DNA from: a virus
Length of the DNA: 26,858 nt
Direction: 5' to 3' (one strand)
Virus record (IMG/VR): IMGVR_UViG_3300028025_004371
Coordinates: 1 to 26,858 of that record
Shown: in pieces, positions 6,904 to 13,533 of the stretch
How the letters are laid out: each line of letters starts with the position of its first letter
Numbering within the stretch: position 1 is the first letter of the stretch
Notes under the pieces: generated by a model
Told to the model about the DNA's origin: nothing
The model's input: the letters and a program-made list of their open reading frames with translations, nothing else
The model's database searches: none
Position numbers and translations under genes: made by a program

Positions 6904-7012
6904 AGTGGCTTGCAATGGGCAGAATGCACTGCTCCACAGCGCAAACCAGATTGAATTCGATCTAACCATAATCCCACTTGCATCATTCCGTCAAGCGGAT
7001 ATGGTAAAAAAT

Positions 7013-7777
7013 ATGGCTTCAGACGTTTATCTCTTCCGAAAAGACCGCCGCTGGCAGAAATTCTCGAAAATTGATGAGATTATTCTGACTGGAGTGCAAG
7101 CAGTTTACCAAGGTGTTACTGGTTCAAATTCATCGGATCAACTGACAATCGCCAGCAACAGGCTATTTAACGGAGATGCGGTTTATTTCCAAGCGATCAC
7201 TGGAGGTTCCGCTTTGGCAGTCAACGTTACCTATTACGTCATCAACAAGAGTGGAAACACCTTCCAACTTGCATCCACAGTAGGAGGCTCTGCGCTGAAC
7301 CTTGGCTCGGATATAACAGCGGGCACTCTTGTTCAAACGCAGCCAGAAATGAATATCTGGTCTAGCGAATATCGAGATCTGTTTGATACTTCAACATCTC
7401 TTTTTTCAGCGCCAGGTAGTTTGACGGTTACCCCTCCAGCTGAAGGTGGTTCAATCACAACAATAACTTCGGTTAATTCTGAAAAATTGGCATTTAAGGC
7501 TGGCTTGATTCCAGTTGATCCACTTACTGTACAGACTGTAAATGGAACTTATTCCTCAACTGCTAGTTTAGTAACATACGGCACGAACGTAAGCGTTATT
7601 CCATCATCTGTCACTTCAACCACCAGCGATGAAGTGTCGCATACTGATCTTCGCCAATCCGTTCTCAAGAAAACCCATTGGAGATTCCGTCAGGCTAATA
7701 GCGCCACACCAACATATTTGTATGCCACATGGGCAGATGGCGATCAAATCTCCAATGAACCACCTGAAACGGTCTAA
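7013..7777 (+). CDS. Putative virion (tail-type) structural protein
   Basis: First gene of the plus-strand structural operon. Residues 29-100 (positions on the 254-residue product) look like a compact beta module seen in many phage structural proteins, with the pattern LFNGDAVYFQAITGG then TYYVINKSGNTFQLA. The rest is Ser/Thr/Val-rich beta sequence ending in a Trp-containing C-terminus. Start choice: ATG 7013 follows the leader taaaaaat and gives MASDVYLF. The same leader precedes the gene at 12919, and the next gene also begins MAS. ATG 7001 and 6893 are in frame, but 6893 lies in a hairpin. Stop TAA overlaps the next ATG as TAATG. The exact virion role is unknown. Confidence 0.6.
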   Translation: MASDVYLFRKDRRWQKFSKIDEIILTGVQAVYQGVTGSNSSDQLTIASNRLFNGDAVYFQAITGGSALAVNVTYYVINKSGNTFQLASTVGGSALNLGSDITAGTLVQTQPEMNIWSSEYRDLFDTSTSLFSAPGSLTVTPPAEGGSITTITSVNSEKLAFKAGLIPVDPLTVQTVNGTYSSTASLVTYGTNVSVIPSSVTSTTSDEVSHTDLRQSVLKKTHWRFRQANSATPTYLYATWADGDQISNEPPETV

Positions 7778-8622
7778 TGGCTAGCAATTTCCAACTGTTA
7801 CCGACTCCGCATGAAGAGGAGTTTATGTTCTCTGTGCGAGTTCCACAGGATTACATCGGTCCTGAATTGGTGTTTCCAGATGGATCGACGCTGATTTCGG
7901 CCCAAAGCGCCTCACTTGCTGGTGTGCGCCCAACATCATTCAAGCAGTGTGGGTGGACAGTTGGACGCGAGATGCTTTCAAAGTTCCCTGCTTACGGTGA
8001 CTATGTTTACCTGAAGTCTGAAAAACCTGATGCTGACCATATCACGTTGTTTTTTGGTAGAGCAAGGACTCCAGCGCAACGCAGAGTTCCGTTTAATTTC
8101 TACTACGACACAAGGCAATACACTTGGCCTTCTGTGCTTGAAGACTTGTTCGCAGCTAGAGCAGTTGGATTCCCGCAAGTGGTGAACAATGGAGCAAATA
8201 CAGAGACGGCTGATAGGCTTCTGCCAAGGTATCGTTATCGTCCTGGAATCTCGTATAATAGCACTATCTTGGTTGAGCAGTTCTTGTCTGATGTGGCCTA
8301 TTCTGCTGGTGAATTAACCCACATCCAGCCTGTTCCAACAGATGTTGATGGTAATTACATTGGTTTGAGCATGAAATTTGAGCGTTGCTTGCATCCAACC
8401 TGCGTGTTTCCAAAGGTTCAGCCAGAAACGCCAGTTTTAGGTGTCGGCGTATATCCAGCGCCCACAAATCGTAATTCTTTTACGCAGATTTTTCCAGCGA
8501 CAAATTTCCTAGATTGGGCACCGTTCATCATTGAGGACCGCCAACAGAACACTAACGGTCTTTGGTTGAGGGAGCGGATCACGATCTATCCCCCACCACC
8601 TCCAGACGATGTGATCCAATGA
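7777..8622 (+). CDS. Hypothetical virion-associated protein, 281 aa
   Basis: Not recognised by family. A soluble protein rich in Pro, Phe and Tyr with beta-like texture (EEFMFSVRVPQDYIGPELVF; HITLFFGRARTP; FNFYYDTRQYTWPS) and a C-terminal polyproline stretch (IYPPPPPDDVIQ). It has no membrane helix or signal peptide. It is coupled at both ends: TAATG with the gene before and ATGA with the mucin-like protein after. Its place between two structural-type genes suggests a baseplate, tail or fibre-connecting role, which is inferred only from context. Confidence 0.55.
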   Translation: MASNFQLLPTPHEEEFMFSVRVPQDYIGPELVFPDGSTLISAQSASLAGVRPTSFKQCGWTVGREMLSKFPAYGDYVYLKSEKPDADHITLFFGRARTPAQRRVPFNFYYDTRQYTWPSVLEDLFAARAVGFPQVVNNGANTETADRLLPRYRYRPGISYNSTILVEQFLSDVAYSAGELTHIQPVPTDVDGNYIGLSMKFERCLHPTCVFPKVQPETPVLGVGVYPAPTNRNSFTQIFPATNFLDWAPFIIEDRQQNTNGLWLRERITIYPPPPPDDVIQ

Positions 8623-9233
8623 TTAATACTGGAAACGGAGAATTTGCATCTGAGAACGGCCCATTTGCTCAACGTAATTGGGTATGGGGAATGTCTGGAA
8701 TTGGCTCGAATGTGAGCCGTGACGGAACCTCAACGGTGATTGCTAATCTGCCAAGGTCGAATGTGCAGATGGATAGTATCAATAACTCAGGTCCACCATT
8801 TGCTGCCGGATCAAATATTCAGCTATCTGGAACTTTTGTTGGAGGGGTATTTACTGGCAGCGTTCTTTTTGTTGGCCCTGGAACTCCGCCAACGACTTCG
8901 ACAACGACTACGCCTCCACCAACTTCGACGACTTCAAGTACAACCTCTTCAACGACCAGTTCGACGACCAGTTCGACGACCAGTTCGACGACCAGTTCGA
9001 CGACCAGTTCGACGACCAGTTCGACGACCAGTTCGACGACGAGTAGCACAACATCTTCGACGACAAGTTCTACGACTTCAAGCAGCACGACTTCAAGCTC
9101 GACCACAACTACTGCGCCACCGACGACGACGAGTTCGACTACAAGTAGTTCAACTTCAACGAGTTCCACCTCTACAAGTTCAACATCGACGACTCAGCCA
9201 CCGTTGACGACGACGACAACGCCGCCGCCATGA
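8619..9233 (+). CDS. Mucin-like Ser/Thr/Pro-tailed virion protein
   Basis: A 204-residue protein in two parts. Residues 1-88 are a globular-looking Gly/Asn/Ser-rich domain (MINTGNGEFASENG; FAAGSNIQLSGTFVGG) typical of small phage tail or decoration pieces. From residue about 90 to the end it is almost only Ser and Thr with Pro at each end, including many STTS units and a PPLTTTTTPPP terminus. That composition is like mucin or O-glycosylated stalk regions. I start it at ATG 8619, overlapping the previous TGA; the frame is open further upstream but only inside the preceding gene. It is followed without a gap by two glycosyltransferases and a methyltransferase, which suggests the tail is a glycosylation substrate. 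Confidence 0.65.
   Translation: MINTGNGEFASENGPFAQRNWVWGMSGIGSNVSRDGTSTVIANLPRSNVQMDSINNSGPPFAAGSNIQLSGTFVGGVFTGSVLFVGPGTPPTTSTTTTPPPTSTTSSTTSSTTSSTTSSTTSSTTSSTTSSTTSSTTSSTTSSTTSSTTSSTTSSSTTSSSTTTTAPPTTTSSTTSSSTSTSSTSTSSTSTTQPPLTTTTTPPP
8949..9044 (+). repeat. 12-base in-frame tandem repeat (STTS units)
   Basis: Six perfect copies of TCGACGACCAGT at 8961-9032, with one-mismatch copies at 8949-8960 and 9033-9044, so eight units. Each encodes Ser-Thr-Thr-Ser. Because the unit is four codons, slippage would lengthen or shorten the protein tail without breaking the frame. Confidence 0.9.
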
Positions 9234-10150
9234 TAATTGTAGATCAACTTTGGCCTCACTATCTGAAGAGCCAAGACTACTCAAAGATGGCGGAATTTGG
9301 AATCACTATTTCCAAAACCGGCAGTGAAGTTAGAAATAATCCAGAAAATTTCGTGATTTCTTGGGGTGATTCGGTTCATCAAACCAGATGCGCGATGATT
9401 GAGACTGGTTTCTTTTGGGATGGAATTCACATCGACTCAATGGGGCTTTACGAGAAGGCGTCATTCAACTTCCCAATGGCTCGCGGAATTATTGAATCAT
9501 ACGATGCCAAGGTTTCTTTTTCTGAAATGCAGAAAAGAGGATTAACTATGTCCAAGTTTAGGCAGTCTCATGAGAAAGTCGAATGGGATGGTATTGTAAT
9601 AACCGCGCAACATCCTGGCGATAGAAGTATTTGGAAGGCTGGATCAACTGGGGATTATCACAAATTCTTGGATGAGGCTTGCTCATACTACAAGGGTAAA
9701 GCATTTATAAAACTTCATCCGGTGGTGATGGGTAATGCGTCTGAACTTGAAATAGTTCGAGGTATAGCAAATAAACACGGAAGCCAGTGCGGCCATGTGG
9801 ATATTTCTATCGTTGATAAGGCTGAATTTGTCTTGGTTTATAACTCAACATTCGTTGTAGATGCCATTGCAGCAGGTAAGCATGTTGTGCAATATGCTCC
9901 AGGTTACTTTTGGCAGTCTGGAGTAACGCAATACACGGGGCGATTAATACCATCGCGAATTCAGGAATGCGACAAATCATACAAATCAAAATTTCTTGAC
10001 TTCCTTGTGTGGAAATATTGCTTTCACAAGATGACAAACTTGGGTAAAATTGCTGATATTGTAAAGGTTTTCGCGTCATCAAAAGAACTTTTCCCATTGC
10101 CTGATGAACTTAGCTTTGCTTCATTTGTCCTTGGGAGGATATTAAATTGA
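9230..10150 (+). CDS. GT-B-like glycosyltransferase (capsule polysaccharide type)
   Basis: A 306-residue protein whose C-terminal half reads like the donor-binding domain of capsule-polysaccharide (KpsC/KpsS-like) glycosyltransferases. Features are VITAQHPGDRSIW (about 123-135), AFIKLHPVV (158-166), and HVDISIVDKAEFVLVYNSTFVVDAIAAGKHVV (189-220), with the typical NSTxxxDAxxxGKxV element. The N-terminal half includes ETGFFWDGIHIDSMG, also seen in such enzymes. It would transfer a sugar from an activated donor in the cytoplasm. Start ATG 9230 overlaps the stop of the mucin-like gene (ATGA); its stop overlaps the methyltransferase TTG start (TTGA). The acceptor is unknown; a virion glycan or modification of host surface glycan are both possible. 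Confidence 0.65.
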   Translation: MIIVDQLWPHYLKSQDYSKMAEFGITISKTGSEVRNNPENFVISWGDSVHQTRCAMIETGFFWDGIHIDSMGLYEKASFNFPMARGIIESYDAKVSFSEMQKRGLTMSKFRQSHEKVEWDGIVITAQHPGDRSIWKAGSTGDYHKFLDEACSYYKGKAFIKLHPVVMGNASELEIVRGIANKHGSQCGHVDISIVDKAEFVLVYNSTFVVDAIAAGKHVVQYAPGYFWQSGVTQYTGRLIPSRIQECDKSYKSKFLDFLVWKYCFHKMTNLGKIADIVKVFASSKELFPLPDELSFASFVLGRILN

Positions 10151-10677
10151 ATCAAAATCATCTTGGAGGGCATTGTAATATAACTCATGTTGATGATGGG
10201 TCTTTAGCTTTGTTAAAGCAAAGATTAGACATTAAATCCATTCTAGATATTGGTTGTGGTCCAGGCGGAATGAAAAAGGTGTGTGAGCTAATTGGTGTGT
10301 CATGGATTGGAGTTGACGGGGACCAATCCTGCTCAAATGAAAATGTGATAACTCACGACTTCACAAAAGGGCCGTTAATGACGCATCACCGAGATTTAGT
10401 ATGGTCCGTTGAGTTCGTGGAGCACGTTGATGAACAGCATGTTCCGAATATCTTAGCTGCATTCAAGTTGGCTAAAAAGGCTATCTGCATGACTCATGCG
10501 TTGCCAGGAAAGAAAGGATTTCATCATGTTAATTGCCAGCCTTCTGAATACTGGATTGACAAAATAACGTCATGCGGATACGAGTTGGACATCGAACTCA
10601 CTCAACAGATTCGAGAAAACTCAACTATGAGGCGTGAGTTTATGAGAAACACTGGGATGGTCTTTACAAAAATATGA
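10147..10677 (+). CDS. SAM-dependent methyltransferase
   Basis: A 176-residue class I methyltransferase. Motif I is ILDIGCGPGG (32-41), the acidic end of strand 2 is GVDGD (Asp57/Asp59), and the post-motif region SVEFVEHV (87-94) is typical of small-molecule and sugar methyltransferases. No DNA methylase catalytic motif (DPPY or PC) is seen, so a sugar or glycan target fits better. The start is TTG at 10147 with a good ribosome site (GGGAGG 8 bases upstream), one of few clear Shine-Dalgarno sequences here, and it overlaps the previous stop as TTGA. The stop overlaps the next ATG. It likely methylates a sugar placed by the flanking transferases, which would cap the glycan. Confidence 0.78.
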   Translation: MNQNHLGGHCNITHVDDGSLALLKQRLDIKSILDIGCGPGGMKKVCELIGVSWIGVDGDQSCSNENVITHDFTKGPLMTHHRDLVWSVEFVEHVDEQHVPNILAAFKLAKKAICMTHALPGKKGFHHVNCQPSEYWIDKITSCGYELDIELTQQIRENSTMRREFMRNTGMVFTKI

Positions 10678-11564
10678 ATCAATTAAAACTAACTATATCA
10701 ATGGCAACCTTCGATGATTTCGATGGAATTTTTTTTTCCGTTCAATCACTCCGAATCTACCAAGACCTTCCAGAGAACACAGAGTTCCTGATTCTCGACA
10801 ATAATCCCGACAGTGATCATGGAAGGCAAATCAAGCACTTCGCTAAGGACGTTCCAAATATGCGGGTGGTTGATGTCACTGACCGCCAAAGTAGCTTCAT
10901 CAAATATGACGCATTCAGTCTTGCCACTGGTGATGTGATCCTTGGCCTTGATTGCCATGTTTTGCTCCAACCTGGATTCACCGCCGCCATGATGGAATAC
11001 TGGTCGCGCAATCCAGAATCCAAAAACATGCTTACGGGGCCACTGCTATACGACAGTCTGAAAGCCACAAGTGAGCAAATCGACCCCGTGTGGCGAGGTC
11101 ACGACTTTGGAATTTGGGGCGACAACAAGGAAGGCTTGAAGTCAGGTGATCCTTTTGAGATTCCGGCACAAGGAATGGGATGCTTTTCGTTTATCCGTGC
11201 CAACGCTCCTGTAATCAATCAAGGATTCCGAGGCTTTGGTGGTGAAGAATGGTATATGGCCGAAATGGTTCGTCACAATGGCGGCAAGGTTATCTGCCAT
11301 CCAAAAATGGGCTGGAATCACCGTTTCAACTGGCCGAAGCGAACTTTCCCGCTCACGATTGATGACAAGCTGCACAATTATTACACAGGTTGGCTAGAGA
11401 TTTATCGCAACATCAACCACCCGATGATGGTAGAAATGACGCAGCATTGGATTTCTGAGCTTGGGGAGGATGTGGTCAAGCTGGCTATTTTCAAAGCCGT
11501 TCTTGGTAATGCGTTTATACTACCCACAAATCCGCCAAAATCCCCCTTGCCCATCCAGCCATAA
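10674..11564 (+). CDS. GT2-type glycosyltransferase with DxH (GalNAc-transferase-like)
   Basis: A 296-residue GT-A fold transferase. The N-terminal part has the nucleotide-binding start LKLTISMATFDDFDG and LILDNNPDSD (about 39-48). The metal motif is GLDCHVLLQPGF with Asp93 and His95, a DxH rather than the common DxD. Then come GFRGFGGEEWYMAEMVRHNG (about 184-203) and GWNHRF with His216. This order (DxH, then GGE, then a late His) is like polypeptide GalNAc-transferases, where these residues bind manganese and the acceptor. No ricin-like lectin domain is present. It is last of the three glycan genes after the mucin-like protein. Peptide specificity is an inference and must be tested. Confidence 0.72.
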   Translation: MNQLKLTISMATFDDFDGIFFSVQSLRIYQDLPENTEFLILDNNPDSDHGRQIKHFAKDVPNMRVVDVTDRQSSFIKYDAFSLATGDVILGLDCHVLLQPGFTAAMMEYWSRNPESKNMLTGPLLYDSLKATSEQIDPVWRGHDFGIWGDNKEGLKSGDPFEIPAQGMGCFSFIRANAPVINQGFRGFGGEEWYMAEMVRHNGGKVICHPKMGWNHRFNWPKRTFPLTIDDKLHNYYTGWLEIYRNINHPMMVEMTQHWISELGEDVVKLAIFKAVLGNAFILPTNPPKSPLPIQP

Positions 11565-11582
11565 CGGTTAGAATCGGTGGAG

Positions 11583-12542
11583 ATGTCCACCGGCCTAACA
11601 GTTGCGGATGTCAGGTCAATGATTGGCAATGCCATCTTCCCTGGCAATCCTAATTCAGAGCTTTTCCTACCGATTCTCAATCAGGGAGTCGAGAGGATCA
11701 TCAACTCTGGTTTGTGGAAGAATATGTACGGCCAAGTGGATTATCCGTCCACGACTGGCTACATTACCCTTCCAAGGCGTTACGAGTCCATTGTTGGCGT
11801 CACTCGCGTCAACTGGCCCACGATGCCATTCTCGCGCATGCAGGAGTTCATGACTTCTGGCCCTGGCTACATTGACGAGACAACGAGAGATCTTCGCATC
11901 ATTTTGGATCAAGGCGATGTTTGCACGCAGGAGTATCAAGCTGACGCAGGATTGATCCGCCTTACTATCGCTGACGCAAACGATGTTGGTCAAGTTGTGC
12001 GAATTTACGGTCACGACGCAAACGGCAACACCATTTTCGATGCTAACGGTGTTGAGGGTATTGACCTAACGCTCGCTAATCCAACGGCAACCACCGCTGT
12101 TCAGATGTTCGTCACTCAGGTGGTCAAGCCTCTCACTACCGGCAACGTCACGCTATCAGTCGTTGTTTCTGGCACTCCGACTGAGCTTTCCGTCTATGAG
12201 CCAAGTGAAACGAATCCTATTTATCGTCGTTACAAGGTTGGCACAATCGAGGCTAGTCCAGACAATAAGCCAGTTCTTCGATGCCTTTGTAAGCGTCGTT
12301 TTGTTCGACTCATTCAAGAGACTGATTTAATCTGGCCCGACAACATTGGTGCGCTGAAATTCGCAATGAAGGCGATTCAGCTTGAAGACAGTGGAGCCAC
12401 AGAGCTTCAACAGTCACAGCTTTTCTGGCAGAAGTGCTACGAAGTTCTTAACCAAGGGCTGAAACAAAACCGAGGAGCTATCCGTCCTAAAATGGCGATG
12501 GACTGGTCCTTCTCAGCCGGACAAACTCCACAAACTCGATAA
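11583..12542 (+). CDS. Putative connector or tail structural protein
   Basis: A virion-type protein of about 319 residues. N-terminal helix (LTVADVRSMIGNAI) then NPNSELFLPILNQGVERIINSG followed by a long beta region (ITLPRRYESIVGVTRVN; LIRLTIADANDVGQVVRIYGHDANGNTIF). Helices close the C-terminus (IGALKFAMKAIQLEDSGATELQQSQLFWQKC). The mix of a helical start, a beta core containing an IYGHDANGN loop and a helical end recalls podophage head-tail connector or tail-tube-A-like proteins, but I cannot name the family. ATG 11583 is my start; GTG 11577 is in frame and possible. It follows the glycan genes after an 18-base gap and leads the next structural set. Confidence 0.5.
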   Translation: MSTGLTVADVRSMIGNAIFPGNPNSELFLPILNQGVERIINSGLWKNMYGQVDYPSTTGYITLPRRYESIVGVTRVNWPTMPFSRMQEFMTSGPGYIDETTRDLRIILDQGDVCTQEYQADAGLIRLTIADANDVGQVVRIYGHDANGNTIFDANGVEGIDLTLANPTATTAVQMFVTQVVKPLTTGNVTLSVVVSGTPTELSVYEPSETNPIYRRYKVGTIEASPDNKPVLRCLCKRRFVRLIQETDLIWPDNIGALKFAMKAIQLEDSGATELQQSQLFWQKCYEVLNQGLKQNRGAIRPKMAMDWSFSAGQTPQTR

Positions 12543-12544
12543 TT

Positions 12545-12913
12545 ATGCCACCATCAAATCAACGCAGGACAGGTCTTGACTCTTTTTATGCCAGGCAGAA
12601 CTTGCCTGCGGCTTCAACTTTTCAGCGCAATCAAAGTCCAAATAGAGCCGCCGCATTGGAAGACATGCAGCAGAACTACAATGAACTGTTGCCGCCATCG
12701 CAGCAGCTTTCTACTCCTGTTGGACGTTCGCGCAACTCTCCAGAGCGTATTGCTGAACGACAGCTTCGCCTTGAATCACGCAAGGTTGACCAAGCTCTTT
12801 CTCCATTTGCCCAATCTAATATGCAGTCTGAAGGAATCTCTCAGCCTCAAAAGATGGCCCGCAATTCAGTTTTTGGCGCGATGAAGCCACAATTAATCAC
12901 CATTTACCGCTAA
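12545..12913 (+). CDS. Hypothetical protein, 122 aa, Gln/Asn/Arg-rich
   Basis: Unrecognised. A polar, largely disordered protein rich in Gln, Asn, Ser, Pro and Arg (PSNQRRTGLDSFYARQ; EDMQQNYNELLPPSQQ; RIAERQLRLESRKVDQALSP). One short helix-prone stretch occurs near residues 68-85. It begins two bases after the previous stop with no Shine-Dalgarno sequence. Its place in a run of structural-type genes and its disorder suggest a minor virion or scaffold-like piece, unproven. Confidence 0.5.
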   Translation: MPPSNQRRTGLDSFYARQNLPAASTFQRNQSPNRAAALEDMQQNYNELLPPSQQLSTPVGRSRNSPERIAERQLRLESRKVDQALSPFAQSNMQSEGISQPQKMARNSVFGAMKPQLITIYR

Positions 12914-12918
12914 AAAAT

Positions 12919-13530
12919 ATGGCTATCACACTCACTGGTGACACGGAATCACCGACATTCAATGCAACGAGCAATCCATACACTGGAAACAGTTATGAAT
13001 CTTTGGGCGGAGCATCCAGACTCACGCCTAATTTCCAGTCCATTTTTGTTAATACGAGGCCGCAAATCTCAACCGCCGAACAGCTTCTAAAAGCCGCTCG
13101 TGAAAAGTTGATGAATGCTGGCGCTGCTGCTCGAATGAGGATGCGTGAGCAGGAGGAGCAAGGTATGCGTTCGTATGTGCCTGCAAATCCAGAAGCGGCA
13201 GATTTGGAACTCACAAAGCGCATGCTAGTAGCTGGAAATCTTCCAATGCCATTAGCAACACCAATGCCAACGCAGCTTCGCCAGCGTCCAACAGGAGGAG
13301 TCATTGCATCCTATGGCCCGCAAGAGCGTGTTGTTACCAGCCGCTACGGAACTGGAAGCGCAACCGCTCCAACTGGAAAGCCAGCAACATTCGATGGCAT
13401 GTCAAAAGAGCAGTTCTTCGGTCAAGCTGCTGCCCGCCAAGGAGTGGACAACAAATACGCTCGTGCTGATAAGGCTGTCCTAGAAGCCATGAAGCAAGGT
13501 GGAGCAAAAGGAAAAGAGAAGAAAGATTAA
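12919..13530 (+). CDS. Hypothetical protein, 203 aa
   Basis: Unrecognised. Start is supported by the leader taaaaaat before ATG, identical to that used at 7013. The N-terminus is Thr/Asn/Ser-rich. Residues 50-80 are helix-prone with a Met/Arg/Glu-rich stretch (TAEQLLKAAREKL; ARMRMREQEEQGMR). The middle has Pro/Met-rich linkers (NLPMPLATPMPTQLRQRP), and the C-terminus is strongly basic (GGAKGKEKKD). Such disordered, helical composition is common in internal virion or ejection-associated proteins. No catalytic motif is visible. Confidence 0.5.
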   Translation: MAITLTGDTESPTFNATSNPYTGNSYESLGGASRLTPNFQSIFVNTRPQISTAEQLLKAAREKLMNAGAAARMRMREQEEQGMRSYVPANPEAADLELTKRMLVAGNLPMPLATPMPTQLRQRPTGGVIASYGPQERVVTSRYGTGSATAPTGKPATFDGMSKEQFFGQAAARQGVDNKYARADKAVLEAMKQGGAKGKEKKD

Positions 13531-13533
13531 CCT

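Larger units (their letters stand above)
6541..7012. other. Structured divergent intergenic control region
   Basis: About 470 bases between the minus-strand HNH gene and the plus-strand structural operon, with no credible gene. Short open frames exist but lack homology-like content and cross the hairpins. The stretch holds a series of inverted repeats: 6572-6608 (12-base arms), 6628-6662 (6-base arms), 6680-6691, 6693-6702, 6811-6841, 6849-6862 and 6873-6903 (11-base arms). It is the only long gap in the window and sits at a transcription divergence. It may hold promoters, a terminator, a structured RNA or a replication or packaging site. No tRNA was found by eye. A sigma70 promoter is not obvious. 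Confidence 0.6.

Noticed and set aside
6729-6965. 78-codon plus-strand frame in the intergenic region
   Set aside because: It crosses two perfect hairpins, has no ribosome site and no protein-like composition.
6893-7012. N-terminal extension of the first structural gene from ATG 6893
   Set aside because: The ATG lies in the 3' arm of an 11-bp GC-rich hairpin. The ATG at 7013 has a leader shared with another gene and gives a more typical start.
8949-9044. Tandem repeat as a CRISPR array
   Set aside because: Units are 12 bases, contiguous, with no spacers, and lie in frame within a coding sequence.
8819-9169. 116-codon minus-strand frame opposite the Ser/Thr repeat (Val/Glu/Leu-rich)
   Set aside because: It is the mirror of the STTS repeat DNA. 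The product is simple VVELVVELV-type sequence with no start context.
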